Part shown: positions 8,101 through 15,797 of the stretch, piece by piece
Layout: each line of letters begins with the position of its first letter
Numbering within the stretch: the stretch's first letter is position 1
NCBI RefSeq assembly: GCF_036227105.1
Contig: NZ_CP109434.1
Span: 439,001-503,000, forward strand
Direction: 5' to 3'
Length of the DNA stretch: 64,000 nt
From: Amycolatopsis sp. NBC_01488
Lineage (GTDB): Bacteria; Actinomycetota; Actinomycetes; Mycobacteriales; Pseudonocardiaceae
The notes under the pieces: generated by a model
Seen by the model: only the letters and a program-made list of their open reading frames with translations
Database searches by the model: none
Told to the model about the DNA's origin: nothing
Made by a program: the position numbers and the translations under genes

Positions 8101-8802
8101 CGGCAAGGACACCCGCAAGTCGTCCCGGTCGGCGGCGGGCAGGCCGCCCGCGTGCACCACCAGCCGGTCGAGGCTGTCGTCCAGCGCCGACGAAGCGGCG
8201 ACCCACTGCCGCACCTGCGGGAGGTACCGGACGATCACGTCCGTCGGGATCATCCAGGCCACGCCACCGGGCCGGAGAACCGTGACCATGATGCCGAGCG
8301 GCCGCCCGGTCGCGTCGTCGATCACCGGGCAGCCGGAAAACCCCGCGCCGATCCGCGCGTCCGGGTCGGTGAGCTGGATCCACTCGCCGCCGGGCCCGGC
8401 GGGTCCGGCGAGCCGGGCCCGCACCCAGATCCCGTACTCGACGCCCTGCGGGAAGCCGTAGACGCGGACCGCTCGGTCCCACGGCGACGAGTCGCGGCGC
8501 AGCAACGTCCCGAGCCCGGTTTCGACGGGCTCGGGCAGTTCCAGGAGAGCCAGGTCGCCCCGCCCGAACTCGTCGGGCGGCACCCAGCCGCCGCGCGCGA
8601 CCCGCGCGGACATCGGGGAAGTACGAGGCGATTCCAGGAAGTCGACGTCGACCGCCGCGTCCGGGCCCGGTGCCGAGCCGACCACGTGGGAGCAGGTGAG
8701 GACGTGCCGGTCGCCGAGCAACACGCCGCCGCCCACGAGAACGCCGTTGGCCCGGTACACCCGCGCCCGCCACGGCATCCGCCCCAGCTCCGCCTCCTCC
8801 AC
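5155..8802 (-). CDS. Trypsin-like protease / zinc ribbon / PknG-like kinase / TPR fusion
   Basis: This large protein of 1215 residues combines several domains. Residues about 10-200 form a trypsin-like serine protease: His39 in T-C-S-H-V-V, Asp83 in R-G-D-L-A-L and Ser156 in G-F-S-G-C-P. Residues 258-283 hold two CxxC pairs, as in the rubredoxin-like module of PknG. Residues about 297-550 are a Ser/Thr kinase closest to PknG: Lys332 in V-V-L-K-G-L, the loop Y-G-D-M-K-P-D-N with Asp430 where most kinases have HRD, and L-I-D-L-G-A-V with Asp447. TPR-like helices follow, then a stretch resembling the C-terminal tail of actinobacterial VWA proteins and a beta-rich end. There is no signal peptide. 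The GTG at 8802 has AGGG 9 bases upstream; the ATG at 8778 is an alternative. It heads the operon with the CHAT protease and hydrolase. A sensing or conflict role is inferred. Confidence 0.85.
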   Translation of the reverse strand: MEEAELGRMPWRARVYRANGVLVGGGVLLGDRHVLTCSHVVGSAPGPDAAVDVDFLESPRTSPMSARVARGGWVPPDEFGRGDLALLELPEPVETGLGTLLRRDSSPWDRAVRVYGFPQGVEYGIWVRARLAGPAGPGGEWIQLTDPDARIGAGFSGCPVIDDATGRPLGIMVTVLRPGGVAWMIPTDVIVRYLPQVRQWVAASSALDDSLDRLVVHAGGLPAADRDDLRVSLPKGALPDPQEALLDDPSMPEERRFCSRCGHAVGRSRGEPAGRNRGYCPNCGTPFDFLPGLKAGDVVDGRYTVLGCLSRGGFSWIHLGRDEITGDLVVLKGLFAGADPGVERLAAGQRDLLPLLDHPNLVRTLGFVDHVDPATGRTDSYLVMEYVHGFSLRSVMRQARRLRPEHVAAYGLQILDAVGYLHEQGLLYGDMKPDNVMQVGDRVKLIDLGAVRRLDDRTSVIIGTPGYQPDREELRRYGVSVRSDLYAVGRTLSDLLRSCEHTAGVGIEALEALIARALADRADRFDSAREMAEQLEGVLRQLLALRDRVPRPVTSTVFTGPADVLPGGLRLPDWADWSEPATGPLVRGDLPPEPAGVAAALPGPRPERAGHVLAGWRDGLAELTAAAVDRAEPAFRRCAATVPGEPAVWLALGLCAELRGSGGDAARYYDAVWARDRREIAAAFGLARTRLAVGDRVGAAAVLDDVPDDAAHVTEARAAAVLALAARRSAEADLPSPDEVAAALERLPRVGLYGEELDRLTAIVLETALRLAQPRRPAQVPEERELRLRLRHIYRAAAKRKPKTLWQGLLERAHRVWDFGSAPRPATSPEVVLSQNKYLATHRDDLPVVVSVSGRAFTLRVRTLPGHRLESIRQVAPTAAEIDVAPGPEATFRLGTGDEAQTWEYLLRFTAARRGRLGEDVVVAEIDVERDGVRSPVRRVLAHWTTETAKSGRSERAVAAYTGHATLTEAVEAALSAYRSGDAGEALDALGAAVAMAAEQRNDAVLQRLSKLVDIVDAENGLVSFRQSPDDRRRDEWDHLSERLSVPLREPELVGSGIATAVRTSVQFVPSVASAAAVETTGVLQEPLRAPPVVPVPPVLRADVRCLSDGPVVVGAAARVSVAVWRTERLEPLPEAVRVRVLLDAMPGVVEPVNRIASLTTDRLMRPVEFDVVPAEPGELRLVFRIYRDFDSHLLMEVAATLPVERTEVPSWPGT

Positions 8803-8970
8803 GAAAACCGACCCTACTCGTGTCGATCGGGTGACGGGGAGTGTTCGCGTACGCCGGTGCCGAACCGGCTCGCGCGGGCACGAGCGCGCCGCGGGCGGGG
8901 TGTCCGAGAAGGACGATCCTGACCGCGGTCCGACCGGGATCCCGAGTCGATCAGCCCTCAGTGACCGCAA

Positions 8971-9000
8971 AAGCCCGCCTGACCTGAGTCAGACGGGCTT
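8971..9000 (-). terminator. Terminator after tRNA-Glu
   Basis: A 13-bp stem with one mismatch (8971-8983 with 8988-9000) and a 4-base loop lies 17 bases beyond the tRNA 3' end, with A-residues on the plus strand giving a short U-tract. It separates the tRNA unit from the kinase-protease operon downstream. Confidence 0.8.
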
Positions 9001-9017
9001 CGGGTGATTACTGCTGG

Positions 9018-9090
9018 TACCCCCGATGGGATTCGAACCCACGCTACCGGCGTGAGAGGCCGGCGTCCTAGGCCGCTAGACGACGGGGGC
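9018..9090 (-). tRNA. tRNA-Glu (CUC anticodon)
   Basis: On the minus strand the sequence begins GCCCCCGTCGTCTAGCGGCC and folds as a 73-base cloverleaf. The anticodon loop reads C-C-U-C-U-C-A, giving anticodon CUC, and the T-arm contains GGTTCGAATCC. The acceptor stem closes with a G1-U72 pair and six GC pairs. The genomic TGG at 9015-9017 encodes a CCA tail. It lies with tRNA-Gln upstream of gltX-type genes, as in mycobacteria. Confidence 0.95.
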
Positions 9091-9191
9091 ATAGGATCTT
9101 TCCCTGGTTTCCCAGGGGCTTTTCTGTTTTCTTGCTGGAGAGAACTTACCAGAGGCGATTTCTCGCTCCGCAAGGGGGTCACTCTCCGCAG

Positions 9192-9263
9192 CTGGGGTAC
9201 CAGGACTCGAACCTAGACTAACTGGACCAGAACCAGTCGTGCTGCCAATTACACCATACCCCA
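9192..9263 (-). tRNA. tRNA-Gln (CUG anticodon)
   Basis: On the minus strand the 72-base sequence begins TGGGGTATGGTGTAATTGGC. The acceptor TGGGGTA pairs with TACCCCA, the discriminator is G73, and the anticodon loop UUCUGGU gives CUG. No CCA is encoded. In actinobacteria this tRNA is first charged with Glu by GltX and amidated by GatCAB; both are encoded in this window. Confidence 0.95.
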
Positions 9264-9313
9264 GTGAGGTACCGTTCCGGCCTGGCCGGTTCAGCACCGC
9301 ACGAGGAGAAATA

Positions 9314-10138
9314 CTAGAGCACGCCGTTCCCGACGGTGAACGCGGGGGTGCCAGTGCCGCGCTGGATCGGGACGCCGATCGTCGCGTACTCCGAAACCAG
9401 CAGCTCAGGCAACTCGGCCAGGCCGGCCACCCGGTGCACGCCCTCGGGGGCGCGCTCGGCGATGGTGTCGCGGTCGAGCCAGACCGCGCCGAGGCCGGCG
9501 TCGCGGGCGCCGATCGCGTCGGTGTCCAGCTTGTCGCCGACGTGGACGGCTTGGGCGGGTGCGCAGCCCAGGCCGAGGCAGACCGTGTGGAACATCACCG
9601 GATCGGGTTTCGCCACCCCGAGCTCGCCGGCGATGGCGACGTGATCGAAGAACGGCGCCAGCCCGAGGTCGGCGATCTTCTTGCGCTGGTGGACACCCGA
9701 AGCGTTGGTCACGGCCGCCAGCATCAGCCCGGCGGCGCGCAACCACTCCAGGCAGTCGAGGACGTCGTCGAACAGCTGCCACGAATGGTCGAGCAGCTCT
9801 CTTCGGCGCCGCTCGAACGAACTCACCTGCTCCTCGTCGGCGAGGATGCCGATCTCCGCGAGGAAGCAGTCGGTGCGGCGCTGGTGCATCGTCGCGTAGT
9901 CGAGTTCACCGGCGACGACGAGCGCGACGTGCTCTTCGGTGATGACGTCCCACAACGGCCACAGGTCGCCCCGGCCGGTGAGGATGTGGAGGCTGCGGCG
10001 GATCGCGGCGGTGCAGTCGATCAAGGTGTCGTCGATGTCCAAGCACACCAGGCGCAGCTCCGGCGGCGCCCAGGGCTCGGGCGCCGCCTCGGCGGGGGCG
10101 GTTCGCGACGGGGTCCGGGGTGCCAGGGCGAAATCCAC
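9314..10138 (-). CDS. HAD-family hydrolase
   Basis: This 274-residue protein belongs to the haloacid dehalogenase superfamily (phosphatase-type). Motif I is C-L-D-I-D-D-T-L near residue 32-39 (nucleophile plus acid Asp), motif II T-N-A-S is near 143, and motif III/IV is formed by the Lys in V-A-K-P-D-P and V-G-D-K-L-D-T-D-A-I. The cap is a helical type 1 insertion. The substrate is unknown; small phosphate esters are typical. The first 28 residues are Pro/Ala-rich and probably disordered. The start ATG at 10138 has only a GGGTGG-like ribosome site, so a start nearer the LRLVCLDIDD strand cannot be excluded. It stands alone between the tRNAs and gltX. Confidence 0.85.
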   Translation of the reverse strand: MDFALAPRTPSRTAPAEAAPEPWAPPELRLVCLDIDDTLIDCTAAIRRSLHILTGRGDLWPLWDVITEEHVALVVAGELDYATMHQRRTDCFLAEIGILADEEQVSSFERRRRELLDHSWQLFDDVLDCLEWLRAAGLMLAAVTNASGVHQRKKIADLGLAPFFDHVAIAGELGVAKPDPVMFHTVCLGLGCAPAQAVHVGDKLDTDAIGARDAGLGAVWLDRDTIAERAPEGVHRVAGLAELPELLVSEYATIGVPIQRGTGTPAFTVGNGVL

Positions 10139-10250
10139 CCAGTGAGGCTAGGGCAACCGCAGCGTTCGCGACGCTGCCAAAGAGGTGATTGCCGATCCCC
10201 TGTTCCGGCGCACCGGCTCTACTCCCAGTTGGCGAACCGTCTTCTTTCGG

Positions 10251-11729
10251 TTATCCGGCCAATGCGCGGCGAAGTCGTCCCAACGAGACGTCGCGGCCGA
10301 GCAGTTCCATGGATTCGTACAGCGGCGGGGAAACGGTCCGGCCGGTGACCGCGACGCGAACCGGGGCGAAAGCCTTGCGGGGCTTGAGACCCAGACCGTC
10401 CACAAGGGCGTCCTTGAGCGCCTGCTCGATGGCCTCGGTCTCCCAGGACGGCAGCTTCTCGAGCGCCTCGACCGCTGCGGTGAGCACCGGCTGCGCGGCC
10501 TCGCCGAGGTTCTTCGCCGCCGCGTCCTCTTCCGGCGCGAACGCGTCTTCCGCAACAAAAAGGAAACGCACCATGGGCGCCGCGTCCGAAAGGACGGTGA
10601 CGCGCTCCTGCACCAGCGGCGCGATCGCGGTCAACCGGGCCCGCTGCTGCTCGCTCGGCGATTCCGGAAGGACACCCGCGGTGACCAGATACGGGGTGAC
10701 GCGCTTCACGAATTCGGCCGCGGGCAAGGCCCGCACGTGGGTGCCGTTGATCGCTTCGGCCTTCTTGAGGTCGAAGCGCGCCGGGTTGGCGCTGACCTTG
10801 GTGACGTCGAAGGCGGCGACCAGCTCCTCGACGCTGAAGACGTCGCGGTCGTCGGCGATCGACCAGCCGAGCAGGGCCAGGTAGTTGAGCAGGCCCTCGC
10901 GGATGAACCCGCGGTCGCGGTAGTTGAAGAGGTTCGACGACGGGTCGCGTTTGGACAGTTTCTTGTTGCCCTCGCCCATGACGTACGGCAGGTGGCCGAA
11001 CTGCGGCGTGAACCCCGCGACGCCGATGCGCTCCAGCGCGGCGTAGAGCGCCAGCTGGCGGGGCGTCGACGGCAGCAGGTCCTCGCCGCGCAGCACGTGC
11101 GTGATCTTCATCAGCGCGTCGTCGACCGGGTTGGTCAGCGTGTACAGCGGCTCGCCGTTGGCGCGCACCAGGACCGGGTCCGGGATCGTGTTGGCCGGGA
11201 AGGTGATGTCGCCGCGCACCAGGTCGGTCCAGCCGAGGTCGGCGTCGGGCATGCGCAGGCGCAGCACGGGCGCGCGGCCCTCGGCGCGGTAGGCGGCGCG
11301 CTGCTCGTCGGTGAGGTCGCGGTCGAAGTTGTCGTAGCCCAGCTTCGGGTCCAGGCCGGCCGCCTTGCGCCGCGCCTCGACCTCTTCGTTGGTCGAGAAC
11401 GCTTCGTACAGTTCGCCCGCTTCGAGGAGCTTCGCGGCGACGTCGGCGTAGATCGCTCGTCGCTCGCTCTGGCGGTACGGCCCGTACTCGCCGCCGGCCT
11501 CGGGGCCCTCGTCCCAGTCGATGCCGAGCCAGCGCAGCCCGTCGAGCAGCTGCTCGTAGGACTCCTGCGAATCGCGCGCGGCGTCGGTGTCTTCGATCCG
11601 GAACACCAGTTGCCCCTGGTTGTGCCGGGCGAAGGCCCAGTTGAACAGCGCCGTGCGGATCAGCCCGACGTGCGGGGTGCCGGTCGGCGAAGGACAGAAG
11701 CGCGCGCGAACCACCGATGTCTCACTCAT
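10251..11729 (-). CDS. gltX: Glutamyl-tRNA synthetase
   Basis: GltX (492 residues) attaches glutamate to tRNA-Glu and, as a non-discriminating enzyme in actinobacteria, probably also to tRNA-Gln for later amidation by GatCAB. The class I signature [10 protein letters not shown] is at residues 13-22, and the KMSKS-type motif K-L-S-K-R-D-P-S-S is near residue 252. The C-terminal anticodon-binding domain is complete. The start ATG at 11729 matches the family N-terminus ([11 protein letters not shown] after seven residues). The same order, gltX next to tRNA-Glu/Gln and an FAH gene, occurs in M. tuberculosis. Confidence 0.97.
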   Translation of the reverse strand: MSETSVVRARFCPSPTGTPHVGLIRTALFNWAFARHNQGQLVFRIEDTDAARDSQESYEQLLDGLRWLGIDWDEGPEAGGEYGPYRQSERRAIYADVAAKLLEAGELYEAFSTNEEVEARRKAAGLDPKLGYDNFDRDLTDEQRAAYRAEGRAPVLRLRMPDADLGWTDLVRGDITFPANTIPDPVLVRANGEPLYTLTNPVDDALMKITHVLRGEDLLPSTPRQLALYAALERIGVAGFTPQFGHLPYVMGEGNKKLSKRDPSSNLFNYRDRGFIREGLLNYLALLGWSIADDRDVFSVEELVAAFDVTKVSANPARFDLKKAEAINGTHVRALPAAEFVKRVTPYLVTAGVLPESPSEQQRARLTAIAPLVQERVTVLSDAAPMVRFLFVAEDAFAPEEDAAAKNLGEAAQPVLTAAVEALEKLPSWETEAIEQALKDALVDGLGLKPRKAFAPVRVAVTGRTVSPPLYESMELLGRDVSLGRLRRALAG

Positions 11730-11833
11730 AGCCCGATCAGCGTATCCGTCGCCGCATCGCTTGACGCCGGGGACCGGCCGGGTGCATCCTCGCTTTATTC
11801 AACAAGCGATGAATAGGTGGGGAGATGGTCGAG

Positions 11834-13075
11834 ATGACTGAGCGCACGGGCTGCGTCGTCGTCGGTGGCGGGCCGGCCGGGATGGTCGCGGGGCTCCTGC
11901 TGGCGCGGGCCGGCGTCGAGGTGACGGTGCTGGAGAAGCACGCGGACTTCCTGCGCGACTTCCGCGGGGACACGGTCCACCCGTCGACGCTCACGCTGCT
12001 GGACGAGCTGGGCCTCGGCGAGAAGTTCCACGCGCTGCCGCACAGCGAACTGACTTCGGCCGGGTTCCCCCAGGAAAACGGCGAGCTGATGAAGCTGGCC
12101 GACTTCACCCGGCTGAAGGTCCCCCACCCGTACATCGCGATGGTGCCGCAGTGGGACTTCCTCGACCTGCTCGCCGAAAGCGCGCGCAAAGAGCCGACGT
12201 TCGTGCAGCGGATGGAGACCGAGTGCACCGGCCTGGTCCGCGAAAACGGCCGGGTCGCCGGCGTCACCTACCGCACCAGCGCCGGGGAAACCGGCGAAAT
12301 CCGGGCCGACCTGGTGATCGCCGCCGACGGCCGGTGGTCGCTCGCCCGCCGCGAGGCCGGCCTGGTGCCGCACGAGTACGACTGCCCGTTCGACGTCTGG
12401 TGGTTCCGGCTCTCGCGCGGCGACGGTGAGGAAGGCGGCATGCTGCTGCCGAGGATGCGGGACCGCCGCTTCGCGGTGCCACTCCCCCGGCCGGACTTCT
12501 ACCAGGTCGCCTACCTCGCGCCGAAGGGCGAAGACCTCCGAGAGCAGGGCATCGAGGCGTTCCGCGAGAACGTCACGGAGATCTGCCCCGAGTTCGCCGA
12601 CCGCGTCGGCGAGCTGAAGACGATGGACGACGTCAAGTTCCTCGACGTGCGGCTGAACCTGCTGCGCAAGTGGCACGTCGACGGGCTGCTGTGCCTCGGC
12701 GACGCGGCGCACGCCATGTCGCCGATCGGCGGGGTCGGCATCAACCTCGCGGTGCAGGACGCGGTCGCGGCGGCGACGCTGCTGGCCGAGCCGCTGCGCC
12801 GGGGCCGCCCCACCGAAGCGGACCTGGCGAAGGTCCGCGCACGGCGGCTCGCGCCGACGGTGCTGGTGCAGGGACTGCAACGGCTGATGCACCGGACCGT
12901 CGTGCGCGGGGTGATGAGCGGCAAGCGCAACGGCCCGCCGATGCCGATGATCAAGGCGTTCGCGCGGTTCCCGCGGCTGTCGTACTTCCCGGCCCGGCTC
13001 CTGGGCCTGGGACTGCGGCCGGAGCACGCTCCGGCGTTCGCCCGGCGGCCGATGGAGCCGGTGTCCCGCGGCTAG
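11834..13075 (+). CDS. FAD-dependent monooxygenase (PHBH fold)
   Basis: This 413-residue flavoprotein monooxygenase resembles p-hydroxybenzoate hydroxylase and class A phenol/polyketide hydroxylases. It has the N-terminal Rossmann motif G-G-G-P-A-G (about residues 9-14), the middle motif L-V-I-A-A-D-G-R-W-S, and the flavin-binding G-D-A-A-H-A-M-S-P-I-G-G-V-G-I-N near residue 290. The natural aromatic substrate is not evident. ATG 11834 is preferred over ATG 11825 because GGGGAG (11819-11824) is then at normal spacing. It is transcribed divergently from gltX, and its stop overlaps the convergent FAH gene by 4 bases. Confidence 0.87.
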   Translation: MTERTGCVVVGGGPAGMVAGLLLARAGVEVTVLEKHADFLRDFRGDTVHPSTLTLLDELGLGEKFHALPHSELTSAGFPQENGELMKLADFTRLKVPHPYIAMVPQWDFLDLLAESARKEPTFVQRMETECTGLVRENGRVAGVTYRTSAGETGEIRADLVIAADGRWSLARREAGLVPHEYDCPFDVWWFRLSRGDGEEGGMLLPRMRDRRFAVPLPRPDFYQVAYLAPKGEDLREQGIEAFRENVTEICPEFADRVGELKTMDDVKFLDVRLNLLRKWHVDGLLCLGDAAHAMSPIGGVGINLAVQDAVAAATLLAEPLRRGRPTEADLAKVRARRLAPTVLVQGLQRLMHRTVVRGVMSGKRNGPPMPMIKAFARFPRLSYFPARLLGLGLRPEHAPAFARRPMEPVSRG

Positions 13076-13842
13076 AGGTTCTCGACCGGGTTGGTCAGGG
13101 TGCCGATGCCTTCGATGGTGATCGAGACGCTCTGGCCGCCCTCGATCGGGCCGACACCCTCGGGGGTGCCGGTGAGGATGACGTCGCCGGGCAGGAGCGT
13201 CATCACGCCGGAGACGAACTCGACCAGCTCGGGGATCTTGTGGACGAGGTCGGACGTGCGGCCGTCCTGCTTGAGCTCGCCGTCCACCTCGGCCCGGAGT
13301 GCCAGGTCGGACGCGTCGAGCGACGTCTCGATCCACGGCCCGAGCGGGCAGAACGTGTCGAAGCCCTTGGCGCGGCCCCACTGGCCGTCGGACTTCTGCA
13401 GGTCGCGCGCGCTGACGTCGTTCGCGATCGTGTAGCCGAGGATCACGCTCGCGGCGCGCGCGGCCGGCACGTTCTTCACCGGCTGCCCGATGACGACGGC
13501 CAGCTCACCCTCGAAGTCGACGCGGCCGACGTTCGAGGGACGCCGGATGGGCGCGTTCGGGCCGACGACCGTGGTGGACGGCTTGAGGAACAGCATCGGG
13601 GCGCTGGGCACCTCGTTGCCGAACTCGGCCGCGTGCTTGGCGTAGTTGCGGCCGACGGCGATCACCTTGGACGGCAGGATCGGCGCGAGCAGCCGGACGT
13701 CGGCCAGCGGCCACCGCTTGCCGGTGAAGTTGGGCTGGCCGAACGGGTGCTCGGCGATCTCCAGGACCTGGGCGTCGTCACCGTCCCCTTCGACCGAAGC
13801 GAACGCGACACCACCGGGATGAGCAATACGGGCTAGGCGCAC
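13072..13842 (-). CDS. Fumarylacetoacetate hydrolase family protein
   Basis: This 256-residue protein has the FAH C-terminal catalytic fold found in 2-hydroxyhepta-2,4-diene-1,7-dioate isomerases, acylpyruvases and oxaloacetate decarboxylases. Visible motifs are V-I-A-V-G-R-N-Y-A-K-H-A, the metal-binding V-D-F-E-G-E-L-A-V-V-I-G, the segment Y-T-I-A-N-D-V-S-A-R-D-L-Q and the end L-T-G-T-P-E-G-V-G-P. It corresponds in position to Rv2993c of M. tuberculosis, between gltX and leuB. The precise substrate cannot be set from sequence. The ATG at 13842 fits the family start (MRLARI). The stop overlaps the convergent monooxygenase. Confidence 0.9.
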   Translation of the reverse strand: MRLARIAHPGGVAFASVEGDGDDAQVLEIAEHPFGQPNFTGKRWPLADVRLLAPILPSKVIAVGRNYAKHAAEFGNEVPSAPMLFLKPSTTVVGPNAPIRRPSNVGRVDFEGELAVVIGQPVKNVPAARAASVILGYTIANDVSARDLQKSDGQWGRAKGFDTFCPLGPWIETSLDASDLALRAEVDGELKQDGRTSDLVHKIPELVEFVSGVMTLLPGDVILTGTPEGVGPIEGGQSVSITIEGIGTLTNPVENL

Positions 13843-13873
13843 GTTGTCAGTCTACGTGCGCCCCACCCGGGCT

Positions 13874-15478
13874 TCAGGCCACGGTGGTGCTCTTGTGGAC
13901 GAGCGCGTCGCACAGGGCCAGCCAGCTGGCCTCGACGATGTTCCCGTGCACGCCGACGGTGGTCCATTCGCGTTCGCCGTCGGTGCTCTCGACCAGCACG
14001 CGCGTCACGGCGTCGGTGCCCGGGTGGCCCTGCAGGATGCGGACCTTGTAGTCGGCCAGGTCCACACTGTCCAACCAGGACAGGTGCGGGGACAGCGCCT
14101 TCCGCAGCGCGGCGTCGAGGGCGTGGACCGGGCCGATGCCCTCGGCGGTGGCGATGACGCGCTGGCCGCCGACGTGCACCTTGACCGTCGCCTCGGCCAT
14201 GACCTCGCCGTCCGGCCGGTGGTCGAGCACCACGCGGTAGGACTCGAGCTCGAACGGCGCCTCGGCGGGCACGTCGGCCTCCTGCCGCAGCAGCAGCTCG
14301 AGGGAGGCGTCGGCGGCTTCGAAGGACCAGCCTTCGGCTTCGAGGCGCTTGACCTTGGTGATGGCGCTCGTCAGCGCTTCGGGCCGGCCGGCAAGGTCGA
14401 CCCCGAGCTCACGTCCCTTGAGCTCGAGGCTGGCCCTGCCGGCCATCTCGGTGACCAGTACCCGCATGTCGTTGCCGACGGAAGCTGGATCGATGTGGTT
14501 GTACAGCAACGGATCCACCTTGATCGCGCTCGCGTGCAGTCCCGCCTTGTGAGCGAAAGCCGACGCCCCTACGTAGGCCTGGTGGGTGTAGGGGGCGAGG
14601 TTGGCGATTTCGGCAAGGGCATGAGAGACCCGGGTGAGCTCGGCGGCGCCTCCGGTCGGGAGGACCTCCATGCCGAGCTTGGTCACCAGGTTTCCCGTCA
14701 CGGCGAAGAGGTCGGCGTTGCCGGCCCGCTCCCCGTAACCGTTGGCGGTGCACTGGACGTGCGTCGCGCCGGCCTGCACCGCGGCGACGGAGTTCGCCAC
14801 GGCGCAGGAAGTGTCGTCCTGACAATGGATCCCGAGCCGGAACCCGGTCTTGTCCTTGACGGTCTTGACGGTCTCGGCGAGGCCGAGGGGAAGCTGGCCG
14901 CCGTTGGTGTCGCAGAGCACGAGGACGTCGGCGCCCGCGTGCGCGGCGGCGTCGAGGACCCGGAGCGAGGTCTCGGGCGAATACGCGTAGCCGTCGAAGA
15001 AGTGCTCGGCGTCGAGGAAGACCCGGCGACCTTCCTTGGTGAGGAATTCGACGGTGTCCTCGACCATGGCGCAGGCTTCGTCGACGTCCACGCGGAGCGC
15101 GCGTTCGATGTGGCGCAGGTCGGACTTGGCGACGAGCGTGATGACCGGAGCTTCGCTGTCGAGAAGGGCCCGCACCTGCGGATCGACGTCGGCAGTGGTG
15201 CCGGCCTTGCGCGTCGCCCCGAAGGCGACGAGGGCAGCGTGCTTGAGCTTCAGCTCGCCCTTCGCGGCGCGGGCGAAGAATTCCGTGTCCTTGGGGAGGG
15301 CACCGGGCCAGCCGCCTTCGACGAACCCGACGCCCAGCTCGTCCAGCAGCCGCGCGACGGCGAGCTTGTCCTGGACGGAGTAGGAGATGCCCTCACGCTG
15401 CGCACCGTCGCGCAGGGTCGTGTCGTAGAGGTGGAAGGCATCGCCGAGCGGGGTATCGGCGGGCTCCTGGCGGGTCAC
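13874..15478 (-). CDS. cimA: Citramalate synthase
   Basis: CimA condenses pyruvate with acetyl-CoA to (R)-citramalate, the first step of a threonine-independent route to 2-oxobutyrate and isoleucine. The 534-residue protein has the HMGL-like TIM barrel with L-Y-D-T-T-L-R-D-G-A-Q-R-E-G near residue 17, C-D-T-N-G-G near 190, H-C-Q-D-D-T near 214 (metal site H-x-D type) and a LeuA-type allosteric dimer domain from about residue 400. The length and the R-D-G-A-Q-R-E-G form point to CimA/TIGR00977 rather than LeuA. The GTG at 15478 has TAGGAG upstream. The preceding leader with an Ile-rich peptide and attenuator hairpins agrees with a role in isoleucine synthesis. Confidence 0.92.
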   Translation of the reverse strand: MTRQEPADTPLGDAFHLYDTTLRDGAQREGISYSVQDKLAVARLLDELGVGFVEGGWPGALPKDTEFFARAAKGELKLKHAALVAFGATRKAGTTADVDPQVRALLDSEAPVITLVAKSDLRHIERALRVDVDEACAMVEDTVEFLTKEGRRVFLDAEHFFDGYAYSPETSLRVLDAAAHAGADVLVLCDTNGGQLPLGLAETVKTVKDKTGFRLGIHCQDDTSCAVANSVAAVQAGATHVQCTANGYGERAGNADLFAVTGNLVTKLGMEVLPTGGAAELTRVSHALAEIANLAPYTHQAYVGASAFAHKAGLHASAIKVDPLLYNHIDPASVGNDMRVLVTEMAGRASLELKGRELGVDLAGRPEALTSAITKVKRLEAEGWSFEAADASLELLLRQEADVPAEAPFELESYRVVLDHRPDGEVMAEATVKVHVGGQRVIATAEGIGPVHALDAALRKALSPHLSWLDSVDLADYKVRILQGHPGTDAVTRVLVESTDGEREWTTVGVHGNIVEASWLALCDALVHKSTTVA

Positions 15479-15503
15479 GGTCTTCTCCTAGCGTTTCGAG
15501 GCA

Positions 15504-15536
15504 ACAAAAAAACCTCCCGCAGGGGTGCGAGAGGTT
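15504..15536 (-). terminator. Attenuator terminator of cimA
   Basis: On the minus strand an 11-bp stem with one mismatch (15536-15526 with 15521-15511) and a GGGG-complement loop is followed by a run of seven U residues. It lies between the leader peptide stop and the cimA ribosome site, as in transcription attenuation of branched-chain amino acid genes. Confidence 0.85.
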
Positions 15537-15575
15537 GCGCGCCGGGTGCTCTTGTGGAGCTACCGTCCGGCGCGC
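15537..15575 (-). promoter_or_regulatory. Leader pause hairpin of the cimA attenuator
   Basis: A 9-bp perfect stem (GCGCGCCGG at minus 15575-15567 with CCGGCGCGC at 15545-15537) overlaps the last codons of the leader peptide and abuts the terminator hairpin. A ribosome stalled on the upstream Ile codons or moving past them would change which stem forms. The mechanism is inferred from architecture. Confidence 0.6.
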
Positions 15576-15604
15576 TCGGCGATAATGATCGCGAAGCTGG
15601 TCAC
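15560..15604 (-). CDS. Ile-rich leader peptide of cimA
   Basis: A 14-codon frame starting with GTG reads M-T-S-F-A-I-I-I-A-E-R-A-G-R and stops with TAG, 82 bases upstream of cimA. Three consecutive Ile codons (ATC ATT ATC) are the expected sensor for isoleucine-tRNA charging. No ribosome site is visible, so the transcript may start at or near the GTG (leaderless). The frame is too short for domain evidence; support comes from the Ile run, the stop placed in the pause hairpin, and the adjacent terminator. Confidence 0.75.
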   Translation of the reverse strand: MTSFAIIIAERAGR

Positions 15605-15751
15605 GGTCGCATCATGCCACAGTGCTTCGATGGAAGTCCACTAGTTGGGTCAAGCTCCCACCATCCGGGAAACCCCCACCGAGCAAGCCCCACCGCTCCC
15701 CGGGGGCGACTGCCCAGACCGAACACACCCCGACCACCCGGGCCGGACACG

Positions 15752-15781
15752 AAAAAGCCCCGCACCACCAAGGGCGGGGCT
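15752..15781 (-). terminator. Terminator downstream of leuB
   Basis: An 8-bp GC stem (AGCCCCGC at minus 15781-15774 with its partner 15763-15756) and a 10-base loop are followed by five U residues, 17 bases beyond the leuB stop. Confidence 0.8.
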
Positions 15782-15797
15782 CTTCCGAAGCGAAATC

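Noticed and set aside
5224..8922. A very long open frame on the plus strand across the kinase fusion
   Set aside because: It is antisense to a gene with intact protease and kinase motifs. Its composition (many Arg, Gly and His, no domains) is that of a GC-rich shadow frame.
9015..9263. tRNA genes as attachment sites for an integrated island carrying the kinase-protease operon
   Set aside because: No integrase gene and no duplicated tRNA 3' end were seen on either side of the operon.
15504..15604. A riboswitch before cimA
   Set aside because: The region is only about 100 bases and is fully explained by the leader peptide, pause hairpin and terminator.
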